This document shows, one piece after another, positions 26,534 through 36,090 of a stretch of 64,000 nt of DNA. The number at the start of each line of letters is the position of its first letter. Position 1 is the first letter of the stretch. Location of the stretch: NCBI RefSeq assembly GCF_946480305.1, contig NZ_CAMLJQ010000019.1:13501-77500 (forward strand), in the 5' to 3' direction. A program made the translations under genes and the position numbers. The DNA comes from an uncultured Caldimonas sp. Its GTDB lineage: Bacteria > Pseudomonadota > Gammaproteobacteria > Burkholderiales > Burkholderiaceae. Below the pieces are notes generated by a model. The model was not told the DNA's origin, ran no database searches, and saw only the letters and a program-made list of their open reading frames with translations.

Positions 26534-26586
26534 CATCAGGTGTAGCCCGCCCCCCAAAAAGAGGGGAGGGTGGGCTAGACCTGATG
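26534..26586. repeat. 53-base inverted repeat between divergent genes
   Basis: CATCAGGT-g-TAGCCC at 26534-26548 pairs exactly with GGGCTA-g-ACCTGATG at 26572-26586, and the inner bases CCCCCC/GGGG add to the stem around an AAAAAGA loop. It lies between mnmG (minus) and a small hypothetical gene (plus). There is no T-run after either arm, so a terminator is unlikely; it may be a cruciform-forming regulatory element or a decayed mobile tip. Confidence 0.6.
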
Positions 26587-26646
26587 CGGCGCACGGGTGT
26601 TCTTTTTGAGAATCGGCACCTTCCCTTTTTCCAACAAGGGCGAAAG

Positions 26647-26997
26647 ATGGCTTCGGCGACGGATACCCCCAGCCTCGACGAGCGCACGCCGGCTCCCGAC
26701 AGCTGGCAGGCCAGCACGGTGTGCTTCACCGAGTTGCACCGTGCGTGGGCCGTGCTTCACCGCGCGGGTGCACCGGAGCTGTCGTGGGAGCAGCGCCTGC
26801 TGGTGCTCACCGGCCTGTTCGAGCACCGGCCCAGCACCTGGGTCGTCGCGCTCGAAGCCCGGCTGCGTGCACTCGAAGCGCAGACCTCGTTGCTCGGCAA
26901 GCCGCCCGATGAGGCGGCCTTCCGCCAGGCAGCCGAGGCGCGGCTGCAGGCGCGCGATGCCGACTTCCGTTTTGCGCCCGGCACGTGTTGTTGGTGA
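26647..26997 (+). CDS. Hypothetical protein
   Basis: A 116-residue soluble protein with Leu/Ala/Arg-rich helices and the phrase ELSWEQRLLVLTGLFEHRPSTWVVALEARLRALE; no signal peptide or membrane segment. ATG 26647 has AAGGGCGAAAG upstream. I do not recognise the family. It could form a two-gene unit with the cysteine-cluster protein 84 bases downstream. Confidence 0.6.
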   Translation: MASATDTPSLDERTPAPDSWQASTVCFTELHRAWAVLHRAGAPELSWEQRLLVLTGLFEHRPSTWVVALEARLRALEAQTSLLGKPPDEAAFRQAAEARLQARDADFRFAPGTCCW

Positions 26998-27081
26998 TCG
27001 CGCCGACCGGCCGGCCGTGCGTTCCTTGCTCGCGGCGGGCTGGGGGCTGACCTAAAGTAGCGCTTTTCCCGAAAGCCGCCC

Positions 27082-27339
27082 ATGGACTGCCGGCCGCGCT
27101 GCGCCGCCTGCTGCATCGCCCCTTCGATCTCCAGCCCGATTCCCGGCATGCCGAACGGCAAGCCGGCCGGCGTGCGTTGCGTTCAACTCGACGAACTCGA
27201 CCGCTGCAGGATCTTCGGCCAGCCCGAGCGCCCGATGGTGTGCGGCTCGTTGCAGCCCGACGAATCGATGTGCGGCGACAGCCGCGAGCAGGCGATGCGG
27301 TGGTTGGGTTGGATGGAGGATCAGACGCAGCCGGAGTAG
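27082..27339 (+). CDS. YkgJ-family cysteine cluster protein
   Basis: An 85-residue protein starting [15 protein letters not shown], with further cysteines at [15 protein letters not shown] and MCGDS. This is the Zn/Fe-chelating cysteine cluster seen in YkgJ-like proteins of E. coli and many proteobacteria. The function is unknown; metal binding is inferred from the cysteines. The stop is 26 bases from the convergent mscS-type gene. Confidence 0.82.
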   Translation: MDCRPRCAACCIAPSISSPIPGMPNGKPAGVRCVQLDELDRCRIFGQPERPMVCGSLQPDESMCGDSREQAMRWLGWMEDQTQPE

Positions 27340-27365
27340 GGGCGAGCTCGGCCGTCGGGGCAGGC

Positions 27366-28325
27366 TCAATTCGCCAACCGCGGCGCCCGCGCCGAGCCGT
27401 TGCCGGCCCCATCCGGTGCATTGGCCGCTTCCTGCGGCCGGAAGTGGAACGGCGGTGCGCTGCCGTCCTTGCCGACGCCGGCATAGATGGTGAGGTGCGG
27501 GAACGGGATCTCGATGCCGCGGGCGTCGAAGGCCTTCTTCAGGCGTCGCAGGTACTCGCGTTTCACGCCCCACTGCTCCAGCGGCGCGACCTTGAAGCGG
27601 CAGCGGATCACCACGGCCGAGTCGTCCCACTTCTCGACGCCGGCCATCTCCAGGTCGTCGAGGATGCGCGTGGCAAACCCCGGGTCGGCACGCATCTCGG
27701 CGCCGACCTGCTTCATCACCTCCATCACCTCGTCGACGTCTTCGCGGTAGGCCACGCCGGCGTCGATCACGGCCTGTGCAAAGCCGCGGCTCATGTTGAC
27801 CACGGTGGTGATTTCGCTGTTGGGTACGAAGTGCACGTTGCCGTCGTAGTCGCGCAGCTGCACGTAGCGCAGCGTCACTTCCTCGACCAGGCCGCCGTGG
27901 CCGCCGACGGTCACCACGTCGCCCTGCCGCACCTGGTTCTCGAGCAGGATGAAGAAGCCGGTGAAGTAGTCCTTCACCAGACTCTGCGCACCAAAGCCGA
28001 CGGCGAGGCCGACCACGCCGGCCGCGCCGAGGATGGGCGCGACGGAAATGCCGAGCTCGGCCAGGATCAGCATCACCGCGATCAGCGAGACGATCACGGC
28101 GACGAGGTAGCGTGCCACGCGGCCCAGCGTCTCGGCGCGCTTGATCTGCTCGCGGTCGGCCATGCGCGCGGCGAGCCGCATGCGGAAGCCGCGGATCATG
28201 CGCTGCAGCACCGCGATCGCGATCCATGCGGCCACGGCGATCAGCACGATGCGCAGGCTGGTCGTGGCAGCCACGCCCATGCTGGCCCAGCCTTGTTGCA
28301 GGGTGGCGGTGAAGTTCTCTTCCAT
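27366..28325 (-). CDS. MscS-type mechanosensitive ion channel
   Basis: A 319-residue inner-membrane protein. Spans at about 20-40, 70-95 and the pore helix in AAGVVGLAVGFGAQSLVKDYFTGFFILLENQ, which is the conserved TM3 of MscS. The cytosolic vestibule follows (FVPNSEI, GIEIPFPH). It opens on hypo-osmotic shock to release solutes. Start ATG 28325 has GGAGAAG upstream. It follows otsA by 32 bases, so the osmoprotectant trehalose and its safety valve share a transcription unit. Confidence 0.93.
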   Translation of the reverse strand: MEENFTATLQQGWASMGVAATTSLRIVLIAVAAWIAIAVLQRMIRGFRMRLAARMADREQIKRAETLGRVARYLVAVIVSLIAVMLILAELGISVAPILGAAGVVGLAVGFGAQSLVKDYFTGFFILLENQVRQGDVVTVGGHGGLVEEVTLRYVQLRDYDGNVHFVPNSEITTVVNMSRGFAQAVIDAGVAYREDVDEVMEVMKQVGAEMRADPGFATRILDDLEMAGVEKWDDSAVVIRCRFKVAPLEQWGVKREYLRRLKKAFDARGIEIPFPHLTIYAGVGKDGSAPPFHFRPQEAANAPDGAGNGSARAPRLAN

Positions 28326-28357
28326 CGGTTCTTCTCCAGGGTCGGGTTCTTTGGGGC

Positions 28358-29746
28358 TCAGCGGTCGGCGTTCTCGAGCGCATGCAGGAAGGTCCGCCGC
28401 CACCAATGCACGTCCTGCGTGCGGATGCGCTCGAGCAGCTTCTGGTGGCGGGCCTGCCGTTCTTCGAGCGGCATCTGCAGTGCGCGCTGGATGGCCTGCG
28501 CGGTGCCTTCGGTGTCGTAGGGGTTCACGAGCAGCGCTTCCTTCAGCTGCTCGGCGGCACCGGCGAAGCGCGACAGCACGAGCACGCCGGGGTCGGCCGG
28601 GTCCTGTGCGGCGATGTATTCCTTGGCGACGAGGTTCATGCCGTCGCGCAGCGGCGTGACGAGCGCGACGCAGCCCGCGCGGCACAGCCCGGGCAGCCGT
28701 TTACGGGCGACGGTGCGGTGGATGTAGCGCACCGGCATCCAGTCGAGCTCGCCGTAGTCGCCGTTGATCTGACCGCACAGGTGCTCCAGCTCGTGGCGGA
28801 TGTCGGCATACGCGTCGACGCTCTCGCGTGTGGGCGATGCGATCTGGATCAGCGTGGCGCTTTTGCGGTTCTCGGGGTAGCTGGCGAGCAGCTCCTGGAA
28901 GGCCTTGATCCGCTGCGGCAGGCCCTTGGAGTAGTCGAGCCGGTCGATGCCGATCAGCAGGCGGCGGCGCGAGTACTGCTCGCGCATGGTCTCGTAGGTG
29001 TCGCGTGCTTCCTTGCCGTGGGTGAGCTGCGCGAATTCATCGACGTCGATCCCGATCGGGAACGCGCGGGCCAGCACCATGCGGTTGAAGGCGCGGTAGT
29101 AGCCGTCGCCCACCACCTCGGCGTCGGCCTCGCTCTGCACGTAGCGCTCGAAGTGGTTGACGTCGGCCTGCGCCTGGAAGCCGACCACGTCGTACGCGAA
29201 CAGCGCCCGGATCAGCCACTCGTGCCCGGGCAGCGCGGCCAGCATCAGCGGCGGCGGCAGCGGAATGTGCAGGAAGAACCCGATCCGGTTGCCGCAGCCC
29301 ATCGAGCGCAGCTCGGCGGCCAGCGGGATCAGGTGGTAGTCGTGGATCCAGATCAGGTCGTCGGGCTTGAGCAGCGGCATCAGCTTGCGGGCGAACAGCT
29401 GGTTGACGCGGCGGTAGCCGGCGAGCGACTGCTTGTTGAAGTCGGCCAGGTCGAGCCGGTAGTGGAACATCGGCCACAGCACGCGGTTGGCGTAGCCGAG
29501 GTAGTAGCTGTCGTGGTCCTCCTTGCAGAGGTCCACGGTGGCGAGCGTCACATTGCCCGCCTGATGCATGTGCAGCTCGCCCTCGCCGGGCGTGCCGCCC
29601 TCGCTTTCTTCGACGACCTTGCCGCTCCAGCCGAACCACAACCCGCCGGTTGCATTGAGCGTTTCGCCCAATGCAACGGCCAGGCCACCTGCGGCCGCCT
29701 TGCGGGGGTCCGCCAGGCGGTTCGAGACGACGACCACGCGTGCCAT
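28358..29746 (-). CDS. otsA: Trehalose-6-phosphate synthase OtsA
   Basis: A 462-residue GT20 enzyme that joins UDP-glucose and glucose-6-phosphate. The N-terminal [19 protein letters not shown] is the nucleotide-sugar entry; [24 protein letters not shown] and [17 protein letters not shown] are family blocks. ATG 29746 has AAAGGA upstream. Trehalose is made as a compatible solute and for desiccation protection. Together with otsB and GH15 it makes the cluster otsB-GH15-otsA-mscS, all on the minus strand. Confidence 0.97.
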   Translation of the reverse strand: MARVVVVSNRLADPRKAAAGGLAVALGETLNATGGLWFGWSGKVVEESEGGTPGEGELHMHQAGNVTLATVDLCKEDHDSYYLGYANRVLWPMFHYRLDLADFNKQSLAGYRRVNQLFARKLMPLLKPDDLIWIHDYHLIPLAAELRSMGCGNRIGFFLHIPLPPPLMLAALPGHEWLIRALFAYDVVGFQAQADVNHFERYVQSEADAEVVGDGYYRAFNRMVLARAFPIGIDVDEFAQLTHGKEARDTYETMREQYSRRRLLIGIDRLDYSKGLPQRIKAFQELLASYPENRKSATLIQIASPTRESVDAYADIRHELEHLCGQINGDYGELDWMPVRYIHRTVARKRLPGLCRAGCVALVTPLRDGMNLVAKEYIAAQDPADPGVLVLSRFAGAAEQLKEALLVNPYDTEGTAQAIQRALQMPLEERQARHQKLLERIRTQDVHWWRRTFLHALENADR

Positions 29747-29823
29747 CACTGTTCCTTTCTCATGATCGAAAAAGGAAGCACTGAAGATGCCCGCGCGCGG
29801 GCGCCTGTCCCTCCGGTGCTTCC

Positions 29824-31638
29824 TTAGATCTGTGTGTCCCAGGGCACTGACAGGCGCACCGCGCCATTGATCAGGCCCACCATCGAGTAGGTCTGCGGGA
29901 AGTTGCCCCACATCTCTCGTGTCACCGGGTGCGTGTCTTCCGACAGCAGCCCCAGGTGGTTGCGCGCGGCGAGCATCGCCTCGAAGATCTCGCGCGCCTG
30001 CTCCTTGCGGCCGATGCGCGCGAGCGCATCGATGCGCCAGAAGGTGCAGATGTTGAACGCCGTCTCCGGCTTGCCGAAGTCGTCCGGCGCCTCGTAGCGG
30101 CGCATGTACGGCCCGTCGCACAACGAGCGCTCAAGGGCATCCACGGTCGACACGAAACGCGGGTCGCGCGGGTCGATGAAGCCGACTTCGGCCATCAGCA
30201 GCGCGCTGGCATCGAGGTCGCGGCCGCCGAAGCTTTCGGCGAAGGCCTGGCGCTCGTCGCTCCACGCCTCGCGCAGGATGCGCTCGCGGATCGTGCTGGC
30301 GCGCTCGTGCCAGAAGCGGGCGCGGTCGGTCACGCCGAAGCGCGCGGCGATCTTGCCCAGCCGGTCGCAGGCGGCCCAGCTCATCAGCGCGGACGACGTG
30401 TGGATGCGTGCACGCGTGCGCAGCTCCCACATGCCGGCGTCGGGCGAGTCGTACACCCGCCAGGCCTGTTCGCCCACCAGTTCGAGCTGCTGGAATTCGG
30501 CCAGGCCGGCGGGCCGCAGCAGGCGCCGGTCGTGGAAGGCCTGCGCGGCGCCGAGGATGATGTTGCCGTAGACGTCGTGCTGGAAGTGCTCGTGCGCCTG
30601 GTTGCCGACGCGCACCGGACCCATGCCGCGGTAGCCCGGCAGGTGCGGCACGAAACCTTCGGTGAGGTCGAGCTCCAGCCCGATGCCGTACAGCGGCTTG
30701 ATGTGCCCGCCGGCCGCCTGCGACACCACGTTGCCGAGCCAGCGCAGGTAGTCCTCCATCGTGCCGATCTCGGACAGGCTGTTCAGTGCGCGCACCACGA
30801 AGAATGCGTCGCGCAGCCAGCAGAAGCGGTAGTCCCAGTTGCGCTCGCTGTGCGGCGCCTCCGGGATGCTGGTGGTCATTGCCGCGATGATCGCGCCGGT
30901 GTCTTCGAACAGTGACAGCTTCAGCGTGATGGCCGCGCGGATGGTGGCTTCCTGCCATTCGAGCGGAATGTGCAGGCGGCTGCTCCAGGTGCGCCAGTAC
31001 GAGGCGGTGTCCTGCTCGAACGAGCGGGCCACCTCGCGGATGCCTTCGGTCAGCGTTTCATCGGGCCCGAGGATGAAGTCCATCGGCCGGTCGGCGACGA
31101 AGGTGGTTTCGGCCAGGATGTAGCTCAGCGGCGCGTTGGTGGTGAGCCGCAGCGTCTGGTTCGGCCCCACGTAGCGGATGTGGTGGCTGCCCTGCGTGAT
31201 GGTGGGCTGCGCGGCGCCCCACTCGAAGCGCGGACGCATCACGACCTTGATGCGCGGCGTGCCGGCGATCGGCTTGACGCGGCGCACCAGCGTGAGCGGC
31301 CGGAACATGCGGTTGCGGCTGAAGAAGCGCGGCGCGAAGTCCACCACTTCGATGCCCTGGCCACGGGAGTCGAACAGCCGCGTGCGCAGGATGGCGGTGT
31401 TGGGCTCGTAGAACTGCTCGCTGCGCGCGAAGTCTTCCAGCTCGAAGCTCCACAGCGCGCCATTGGGCGAGGGGTCGATCAGGGCGTTGAAGACCGGGTC
31501 GCCGTCGAAACGGGGCAGGCAGCACCAGACGATGCGGGCGTAGCGGTCGATCAGTGCGCTGTAAGCGCAGTTGCCGATGGCGCCAACCTCCAGCGACGAC
31601 GTGGGCGGCAGGGCCGGCGACTCAGGACGCGTGCTCAT
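29824..31638 (-). CDS. Glycoside hydrolase family 15 protein (glucoamylase/trehalase-like)
   Basis: 604 residues, cytosolic (no signal peptide), with the (alpha/alpha)6 GH15 core. Blocks DYRFCWLRDAFF, GIRPLYGIG-type (here KPLYGIGLELDLTEG) and the late MWGNFPQTYSMVGLINGAVRLS are typical of the group found beside ots genes. Such proteins hydrolyse alpha-glucosides or trehalose; which one cannot be told from sequence. It sits between otsB and otsA, so a role in trehalose or glycogen turnover is inferred. Confidence 0.9.
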   Translation of the reverse strand: MSTRPESPALPPTSSLEVGAIGNCAYSALIDRYARIVWCCLPRFDGDPVFNALIDPSPNGALWSFELEDFARSEQFYEPNTAILRTRLFDSRGQGIEVVDFAPRFFSRNRMFRPLTLVRRVKPIAGTPRIKVVMRPRFEWGAAQPTITQGSHHIRYVGPNQTLRLTTNAPLSYILAETTFVADRPMDFILGPDETLTEGIREVARSFEQDTASYWRTWSSRLHIPLEWQEATIRAAITLKLSLFEDTGAIIAAMTTSIPEAPHSERNWDYRFCWLRDAFFVVRALNSLSEIGTMEDYLRWLGNVVSQAAGGHIKPLYGIGLELDLTEGFVPHLPGYRGMGPVRVGNQAHEHFQHDVYGNIILGAAQAFHDRRLLRPAGLAEFQQLELVGEQAWRVYDSPDAGMWELRTRARIHTSSALMSWAACDRLGKIAARFGVTDRARFWHERASTIRERILREAWSDERQAFAESFGGRDLDASALLMAEVGFIDPRDPRFVSTVDALERSLCDGPYMRRYEAPDDFGKPETAFNICTFWRIDALARIGRKEQAREIFEAMLAARNHLGLLSEDTHPVTREMWGNFPQTYSMVGLINGAVRLSVPWDTQI

Positions 31639-31705
31639 GAAGAGGATCCTTCGAAAGTTTGCGGAGCCGCGATTCTGTCGAGCCGGTGTTGACGGCAGAT
31701 TTCAC

Positions 31706-32500
31706 TCATGTCGCCGGAGCCAGGGCCTCCGGCGCCCGCCCGCGGTCGAGCGCCGCGGCGGCCTGGGCCAGCCAGGCACGCAATTCGGTGGGGTTGCCCA
31801 GGCGGTGGGTTGCGGCGCTCTCGCCGTCACCGATCTTGATCGCGATGCCGCCGGCCGCCTGCACGGCGGCAAAGCCCGCTTCGTCGGTCACGTCGTCGCC
31901 GGCGAAGACCGCGTGGCGGCCGAGAAACGGCGGCTCACGCAGGTAGGCCTCGATGGCGTAGCCCTTGCCGGCGTTCTGCGGCTTGGCCTCCAGCACCATC
32001 TTGCCGTGCAGCAGCATCAGCCCGTTCGATTCGGCGACGGCCGCCTCCATCACCTGGCGGCAGCGCTCGGCCCAGTCGGGCGCCTGCCGGTAGTGCAGCG
32101 CGACGGCGCCCGGCTTGTGTTCCACGCGCAGGCCCGAATGCTGCGCCGCCAGCGTTCGTGCAGCGGTTTCGACGCGCTCCAGCCCGGGGGCGGCCAGGCG
32201 CTGCAGGTACCCGTCGGCGCTGCGGCGCTCCACACCGTGCACACCGGCGATCGGCAGCTGCAGCGGCTGCAGCAGGCGGTCGAGCTGCTCGATCGGGCGG
32301 CCGGAGACGATCGCCACCGCGCCGTGCAGTGCGCGTTGCAACTGCTGCAGCGTGAGCAGCAGGTCGTCCGCGATTTGCACCGACTCAGGCGTCGGCGAGA
32401 TGTCGGCGAGGGTGCCGTCGAAGTCGAGAAACAGGGCGCTTTGCGCGTTCAGGTGAGGGGGGCGGATGGAGGTGGGCCTCGATTGCATGGCCCCGACCAT
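31706..32500 (-). CDS. otsB: Trehalose-6-phosphate phosphatase OtsB
   Basis: A 264-residue HAD phosphatase that completes trehalose synthesis. DFDGTLAD (nucleophile Asp), VAIVSGRP, and GDDVTDEAGF are the HAD motifs I, II and IV. The start may be ATG 32500 or ATG 32488, which are only four codons apart. First gene of the trehalose block; a 67-base gap separates it from the GH15 gene. Confidence 0.95.
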   Translation of the reverse strand: MVGAMQSRPTSIRPPHLNAQSALFLDFDGTLADISPTPESVQIADDLLLTLQQLQRALHGAVAIVSGRPIEQLDRLLQPLQLPIAGVHGVERRSADGYLQRLAAPGLERVETAARTLAAQHSGLRVEHKPGAVALHYRQAPDWAERCRQVMEAAVAESNGLMLLHGKMVLEAKPQNAGKGYAIEAYLREPPFLGRHAVFAGDDVTDEAGFAAVQAAGGIAIKIGDGESAATHRLGNPTELRAWLAQAAAALDRGRAPEALAPAT

Positions 32501-32524
32501 AGGGCAAAAAGCGCTCCCTGGCCG

Positions 32525-32764
32525 TCAGACGCCCACCGACGCGGCGGGGCTTTGTTGCCGCGTCAGCACCCTTCGCCACGATTGAAGGCGAGCGACCACT
32601 TTCGGATGGACCCAGTATTTGTCGAAGAAATAGTGCGCCACCGTGTTGCACAACGGCTCGATCAGCGTGATCGCACCGCTGATAGCAACGCTTCCCGTCA
32701 AAATGTAACTGACCGAGAAGGCGATCCCGAGGTGCATGACACCGAAGCTGGCAGTCTTGGCCAT
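32525..32764 (-). CDS. DUF2061 small membrane protein
   Basis: A 79-residue protein with two membrane spans (SFGVMHLGIAFSVSYILTG; AITLIEPLCNTVAHYFFD). The HLGIAFSVSYILTGSV and EPLCNTVAHYFFDKYW blocks match the DUF2061 family, which often occurs near sulfate or stress genes but has no fixed function. Divergent from the dioxygenase gene to its right. Confidence 0.85.
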   Translation of the reverse strand: MAKTASFGVMHLGIAFSVSYILTGSVAISGAITLIEPLCNTVAHYFFDKYWVHPKVVARLQSWRRVLTRQQSPAASVGV

Positions 32765-32920
32765 GAGTGACTCCTTGATCAGATGGGAAGGCAGTTGAGA
32801 ACGATACTTGTTCGATAGTTTGCAGCTTTTGTGTTGTCATAACCAATCAGTTTTTTCGATGTCATGAATAGCCCTCGTCGGCGCAGCTGCTACCGTAGCG
32901 GCTGCCGACCGCCGCAAGCC

Positions 32921-33964
32921 ATGCCCTACACCTTCAAGACTGCCGCCCTCGCTCCTTTCCATGCCCTTGCCTTGCTGACCGGGGCGAAGTCCTTTCGAGA
33001 CAACCCGCTGATCGGTTCGCGCCGCCTGAACGAGCACGGCCTGCACGCGCTGCGCGTGCGCTGGGCCCACGCGATGGCGGCATCGCGGCGGCAGCGGCTC
33101 GCGCATCTCGTCGACCCGGGCGACCGGGCGGCTTTCGATCGCGACGGCTTCGTGATCCGCCATGACGTGCTGCCGCGCGACGAGTTCGAGCGGCTGCGCG
33201 AGGCCGTGCTGGGGCAACGTGCGCCCGCCCGCGAGATGGTTCAGGGCGACACCATCACGCGCCGCATCGCACTCGACCCGGCCTTTCTGCGCGCCGTGCC
33301 GGCGGCCGGCCGCTTCATCGCGTCACCGCTGTGGCGGGGGCTGACGCGCTACGTGGGCAGCTACGACCAGGAAGCGGTGGCCTACGTGCAGACCATCCTC
33401 TCGAAAGTGGTTGCCGCGCCGCCCGATCCGCAGACTTCGCTGCATGCCGACACGTTCCACCCCACCGTGAAGGCCTGGTACTTCCTGACCGACGTGGCCG
33501 AGGATGCCGGACCGTTCTGCTACGTTCCCGGCTCCCACCGGCTGACGCCCGAGCGCCTGGCCTGGGAGCGCGAGATGAGCCTGCGCGCGGCGACGGCGGA
33601 CCGCCTCACGGCACGCGGTTCATTTCGAGTGGAGCCGACGGCGCTCGGTGCGCTCGGGCTGCCCGCGCCGCGGTTGTTCGCCGTGCCGGCCAACACGCTG
33701 GTGGTGGCCGACACCTATGGCTTCCACGCTCGCGGCCCGTCGCTGCGGCCGGCGGTGCGCATCGAGCTGTGGGGCTACGGGCGGCGCAACCCCTTCCTGC
33801 CCTGGGCAGGGGGCGATCTGCTGTCGTGCCCCGGCATCGCCGAGCGTCGGGCGCCCTGGTACTGGCAGGCGCTCGACCGGTTCGAGCAGCGCGGCGGCAA
33901 GCGCAATCCGTGGCGCGATGCGGGCGTGCTGACGCCGGACGCCCCCTCTCCACGGCAAGGCTGA
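32921..33964 (+). CDS. Phytanoyl-CoA dioxygenase (PhyH) family protein
   Basis: A 347-residue Fe(II)/2-oxoglutarate oxygenase-like protein. The iron triad is seen as H-A-D in SLHADTFHPTVKAWYFLTD and a distal His in DTYGFHARGPS, with a following Arg-rich strand for 2-oxoglutarate. ATG 32921 (MPYTFKTAA) is preferred; an ATG at 32864 adds 19 Arg/Cys-rich residues that look noncoding. Substrate unknown. A second PhyH protein lies at 56901-57590. Confidence 0.85.
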   Translation: MPYTFKTAALAPFHALALLTGAKSFRDNPLIGSRRLNEHGLHALRVRWAHAMAASRRQRLAHLVDPGDRAAFDRDGFVIRHDVLPRDEFERLREAVLGQRAPAREMVQGDTITRRIALDPAFLRAVPAAGRFIASPLWRGLTRYVGSYDQEAVAYVQTILSKVVAAPPDPQTSLHADTFHPTVKAWYFLTDVAEDAGPFCYVPGSHRLTPERLAWEREMSLRAATADRLTARGSFRVEPTALGALGLPAPRLFAVPANTLVVADTYGFHARGPSLRPAVRIELWGYGRRNPFLPWAGGDLLSCPGIAERRAPWYWQALDRFEQRGGKRNPWRDAGVLTPDAPSPRQG

Positions 33965-34094
33965 AAGCCTTCGAGTGCCGACTCGCGGCTCGGGACCGTT
34001 CCTTGCTTCTGCTGCTTGTCGGCGTCTCCAAACGGCGACATCCGGGCCGAATGCCGTAAGAAGAGCAGCAGGCCCGTGCAAGTCTTACACCCTC

Positions 34095-34571
34095 ATGGCT
34101 CGGCATCCAGGCAACCTCTCCCACGAAGACCCGCCGCCCCAAGGCGTCGACCTCGGCGCGGCCGAAGCGGCCGCCGGCCTGCCGGCGGCGGAGGAGCGCC
34201 GCCCGCGCGTGCTGATCGTCGACGACAACCGCGACGCCGCCGACAGCCTCGCCATGCTGTTCGGCCTGCTCTCGTGCGAAACCCGCGTGGCCTACGACGG
34301 CATGCATGGCGCACGCGAGGCGGCCGATTTCCACCCCGACATGGCGGTGCTCGACATCTCGATGCCGTTGATGGACGGCTACCAGCTGGCCGCGCTGCTG
34401 CGCCGTGAAATGCCGGACGACGCGCCCGTGCTCGTCGCGCTGACCGCCCTCAACACCGACCGCGACAAGGCCGAGGCCAAGCGGGCCGGCTTCGACTACC
34501 ACCTCTCCAAGCCGGTCGACAGCGCCAGCCTGTGCCACCTGGTGATGCGCGCCATCGGCCAGCGGCACTGA
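34095..34571 (+). CDS. Single-domain response regulator (CheY-like)
   Basis: A 158-residue protein: a Pro/Ala/Glu-rich head of about 40 residues, then a receiver domain with VLIVDDNRDAADSLAMLF, phospho-acceptor Asp in VLDISMPLMDGYQLA and Lys in HLSKPVD. No output domain. ATG 34095 (MARHPG). No histidine kinase is adjacent; the nearest is at 42343-44325. Convergent with the LuxR-type regulator gene. Confidence 0.88.
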   Translation: MARHPGNLSHEDPPPQGVDLGAAEAAAGLPAAEERRPRVLIVDDNRDAADSLAMLFGLLSCETRVAYDGMHGAREAADFHPDMAVLDISMPLMDGYQLAALLRREMPDDAPVLVALTALNTDRDKAEAKRAGFDYHLSKPVDSASLCHLVMRAIGQRH

Positions 34572-34591
34572 GCGGTTGAGAGGCTCGCGCC

Positions 34592-35398
34592 TCAAGCCAT
34601 CGCTGCGCCCGGCCGGAACAGCCCCAGCCGCTGCGCCTCGAGCGCGGCTTCCGCGCGCGATGACACGTTGAGCTTGCGGTAGATGTTCTTCAGGTAGTCC
34701 GAGATGGTGTGGCGCGACAGCCCCAGCTGCTGCGCGATCTCGGGCAACGTGTAGCCCTTGGCCACCCGCAGCAGCACGTCGGATTCGCGGTCGGTGAGGC
34801 GCACCTCGGGCAACGAGAGCCGCTCCGGTGCGCGGCGCGTGCGCCCATACGCGACGAAGTGCGAGATCACGCGGCGCGCCACCGAGGGCGTCAGCGGCGG
34901 CTCGCCGTGCGTGATGCGCTGCAGCTGCTCCGCGAGCTCGTCGCGCGACTGGTCCTTCAATAGGTAGCCGAAGGCCCCGGCCTGCAGCGCCGAGAACAGG
35001 CAGTCGTCTTCGGCATGGATGGTCACGACGACCGACTGCGCGCGGGGCTGAGCCTCGTGCAGGGCGGCCACCACTTCGAGGCCGGAGCCGTCGGGCAGGC
35101 CCAGGTCGAGCAGCGCGAGGTCGAAGCGCGCCAGCGTGATGTGCTCCAGCGCATCGCGCACGCGCGAGCACTCGGTGATGAACGCTTGCGGGAAGAGCTC
35201 GGACACCAGCGACTTCAACCACTCCCGGACCTGCGGGATGTCTTCCAGCAGCAGGATGTTGTTGATCTCGTGCCGCGGGGCCCGGAACGCGCCGGTGCCG
35301 ATGGCGACCGAGCCGGCACCCACGCGCTCGGGCGGGCGGGTGAGGATCTGCGCGCTCAAGGCCGCTGCCCCTCGCGGCCGCGGTGCGCGTCGTGCCAT
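34592..35398 (-). CDS. NarL/LuxR-type response regulator
   Basis: A receiver domain (ILLLEDIPQV; phospho-acceptor in LALLDLGLPDGSG; Lys in YLLKDQS) is followed by a LuxR helix-turn-helix, LTDRESDVLLRVAKGYTLPEIAQQLGLSRHTISDYLKNIYRKL. It binds DNA after phosphorylation by an unseen kinase. The start is uncertain: ATG 35398 gives a 45-residue head and overlaps the upstream gene by 43 bases. A GTG at 35323 is possible; neither has a clear ribosome site. Convergent with the CheY-like gene. Confidence 0.9.
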   Translation of the reverse strand: MARRAPRPRGAAALSAQILTRPPERVGAGSVAIGTGAFRAPRHEINNILLLEDIPQVREWLKSLVSELFPQAFITECSRVRDALEHITLARFDLALLDLGLPDGSGLEVVAALHEAQPRAQSVVVTIHAEDDCLFSALQAGAFGYLLKDQSRDELAEQLQRITHGEPPLTPSVARRVISHFVAYGRTRRAPERLSLPEVRLTDRESDVLLRVAKGYTLPEIAQQLGLSRHTISDYLKNIYRKLNVSSRAEAALEAQRLGLFRPGAAMA

Positions 35399-35841
35399 GC
35401 GGCCTGGTGCGGCGCGGCCTCCTTGCGATGCAGGAACTGCAGCGCCGGCGCGGCGGGTGCCTGCAGCCCGCCATGTCCCGGGCGGGGCGCGGGGGTGCCG
35501 GCCCAGGGGGCGGCCGCCTCGTCACGGCCCGGCCAAGCGGCGGGCAGCGCCTCGGCGGTCTCGTCCATCGCCACCGCCTCCGGAGGGTGCTCTTCGGCAG
35601 TCGCGCGTTGCTTCAGCGCGTCCACCCACAGTTGCAGCACCACGATCACCGCGGTGATGACCATGATCGAGTGCAGCAGCGCCGCATTCGGTCGCTCGCT
35701 CGCCGCCTCGGGAATGAGCATGCACAAGCCCAGCGCGCCCCAGGAGATCGCCCGGTTGTCGCGCCAATAGCACATCGCAATCACCGGCAATGCCAGCAGC
35801 ATTGCCGCTGTCAGCAGGACCTCGAGTTCGTTCGCAGCCAT
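35356..35841 (-). CDS. Membrane protein with Pro-rich cytosolic tail
   Basis: A 161-residue protein with about three hydrophobic spans in residues 1-75 (LEVLLTAAMLLALPVIAMCYW; WGALGLCMLIP; IMVITAVIVVLQLWV), then a hydrophilic Pro/Ala/Glu-rich tail. Overlaps the LuxR-type gene if that begins at 35398, suggesting coupling. It could be the membrane partner of that regulator, but no kinase motif is seen. Family not recognised. Confidence 0.6.
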   Translation of the reverse strand: MAANELEVLLTAAMLLALPVIAMCYWRDNRAISWGALGLCMLIPEAASERPNAALLHSIMVITAVIVVLQLWVDALKQRATAEEHPPEAVAMDETAEALPAAWPGRDEAAAPWAGTPAPRPGHGGLQAPAAPALQFLHRKEAAPHQAAWHDAHRGREGQRP

Positions 35842-36090
35842 GAAACGTTCTCCCTGTCAGCCGCACCATGCGGCGGGAGAAATTAGCAAGGCCGATGCCG
35901 GAATTCGCGTGCCCGATGCTAGTGCGTCCCAACTTGCGTGCGGGGGCAGGCACGGCGCCGATACAACCGATACGACTTGCAGCCGTCATGCCCGCATGCG
36001 TGGCGCCAGGCCGCGCCGGAGCCCGTAGCGTCGGTAAGTTTGGCTGTGTCGGAAAGCAAAAAGTATCGGCAAGTCGTGCGGTTCTTCACG

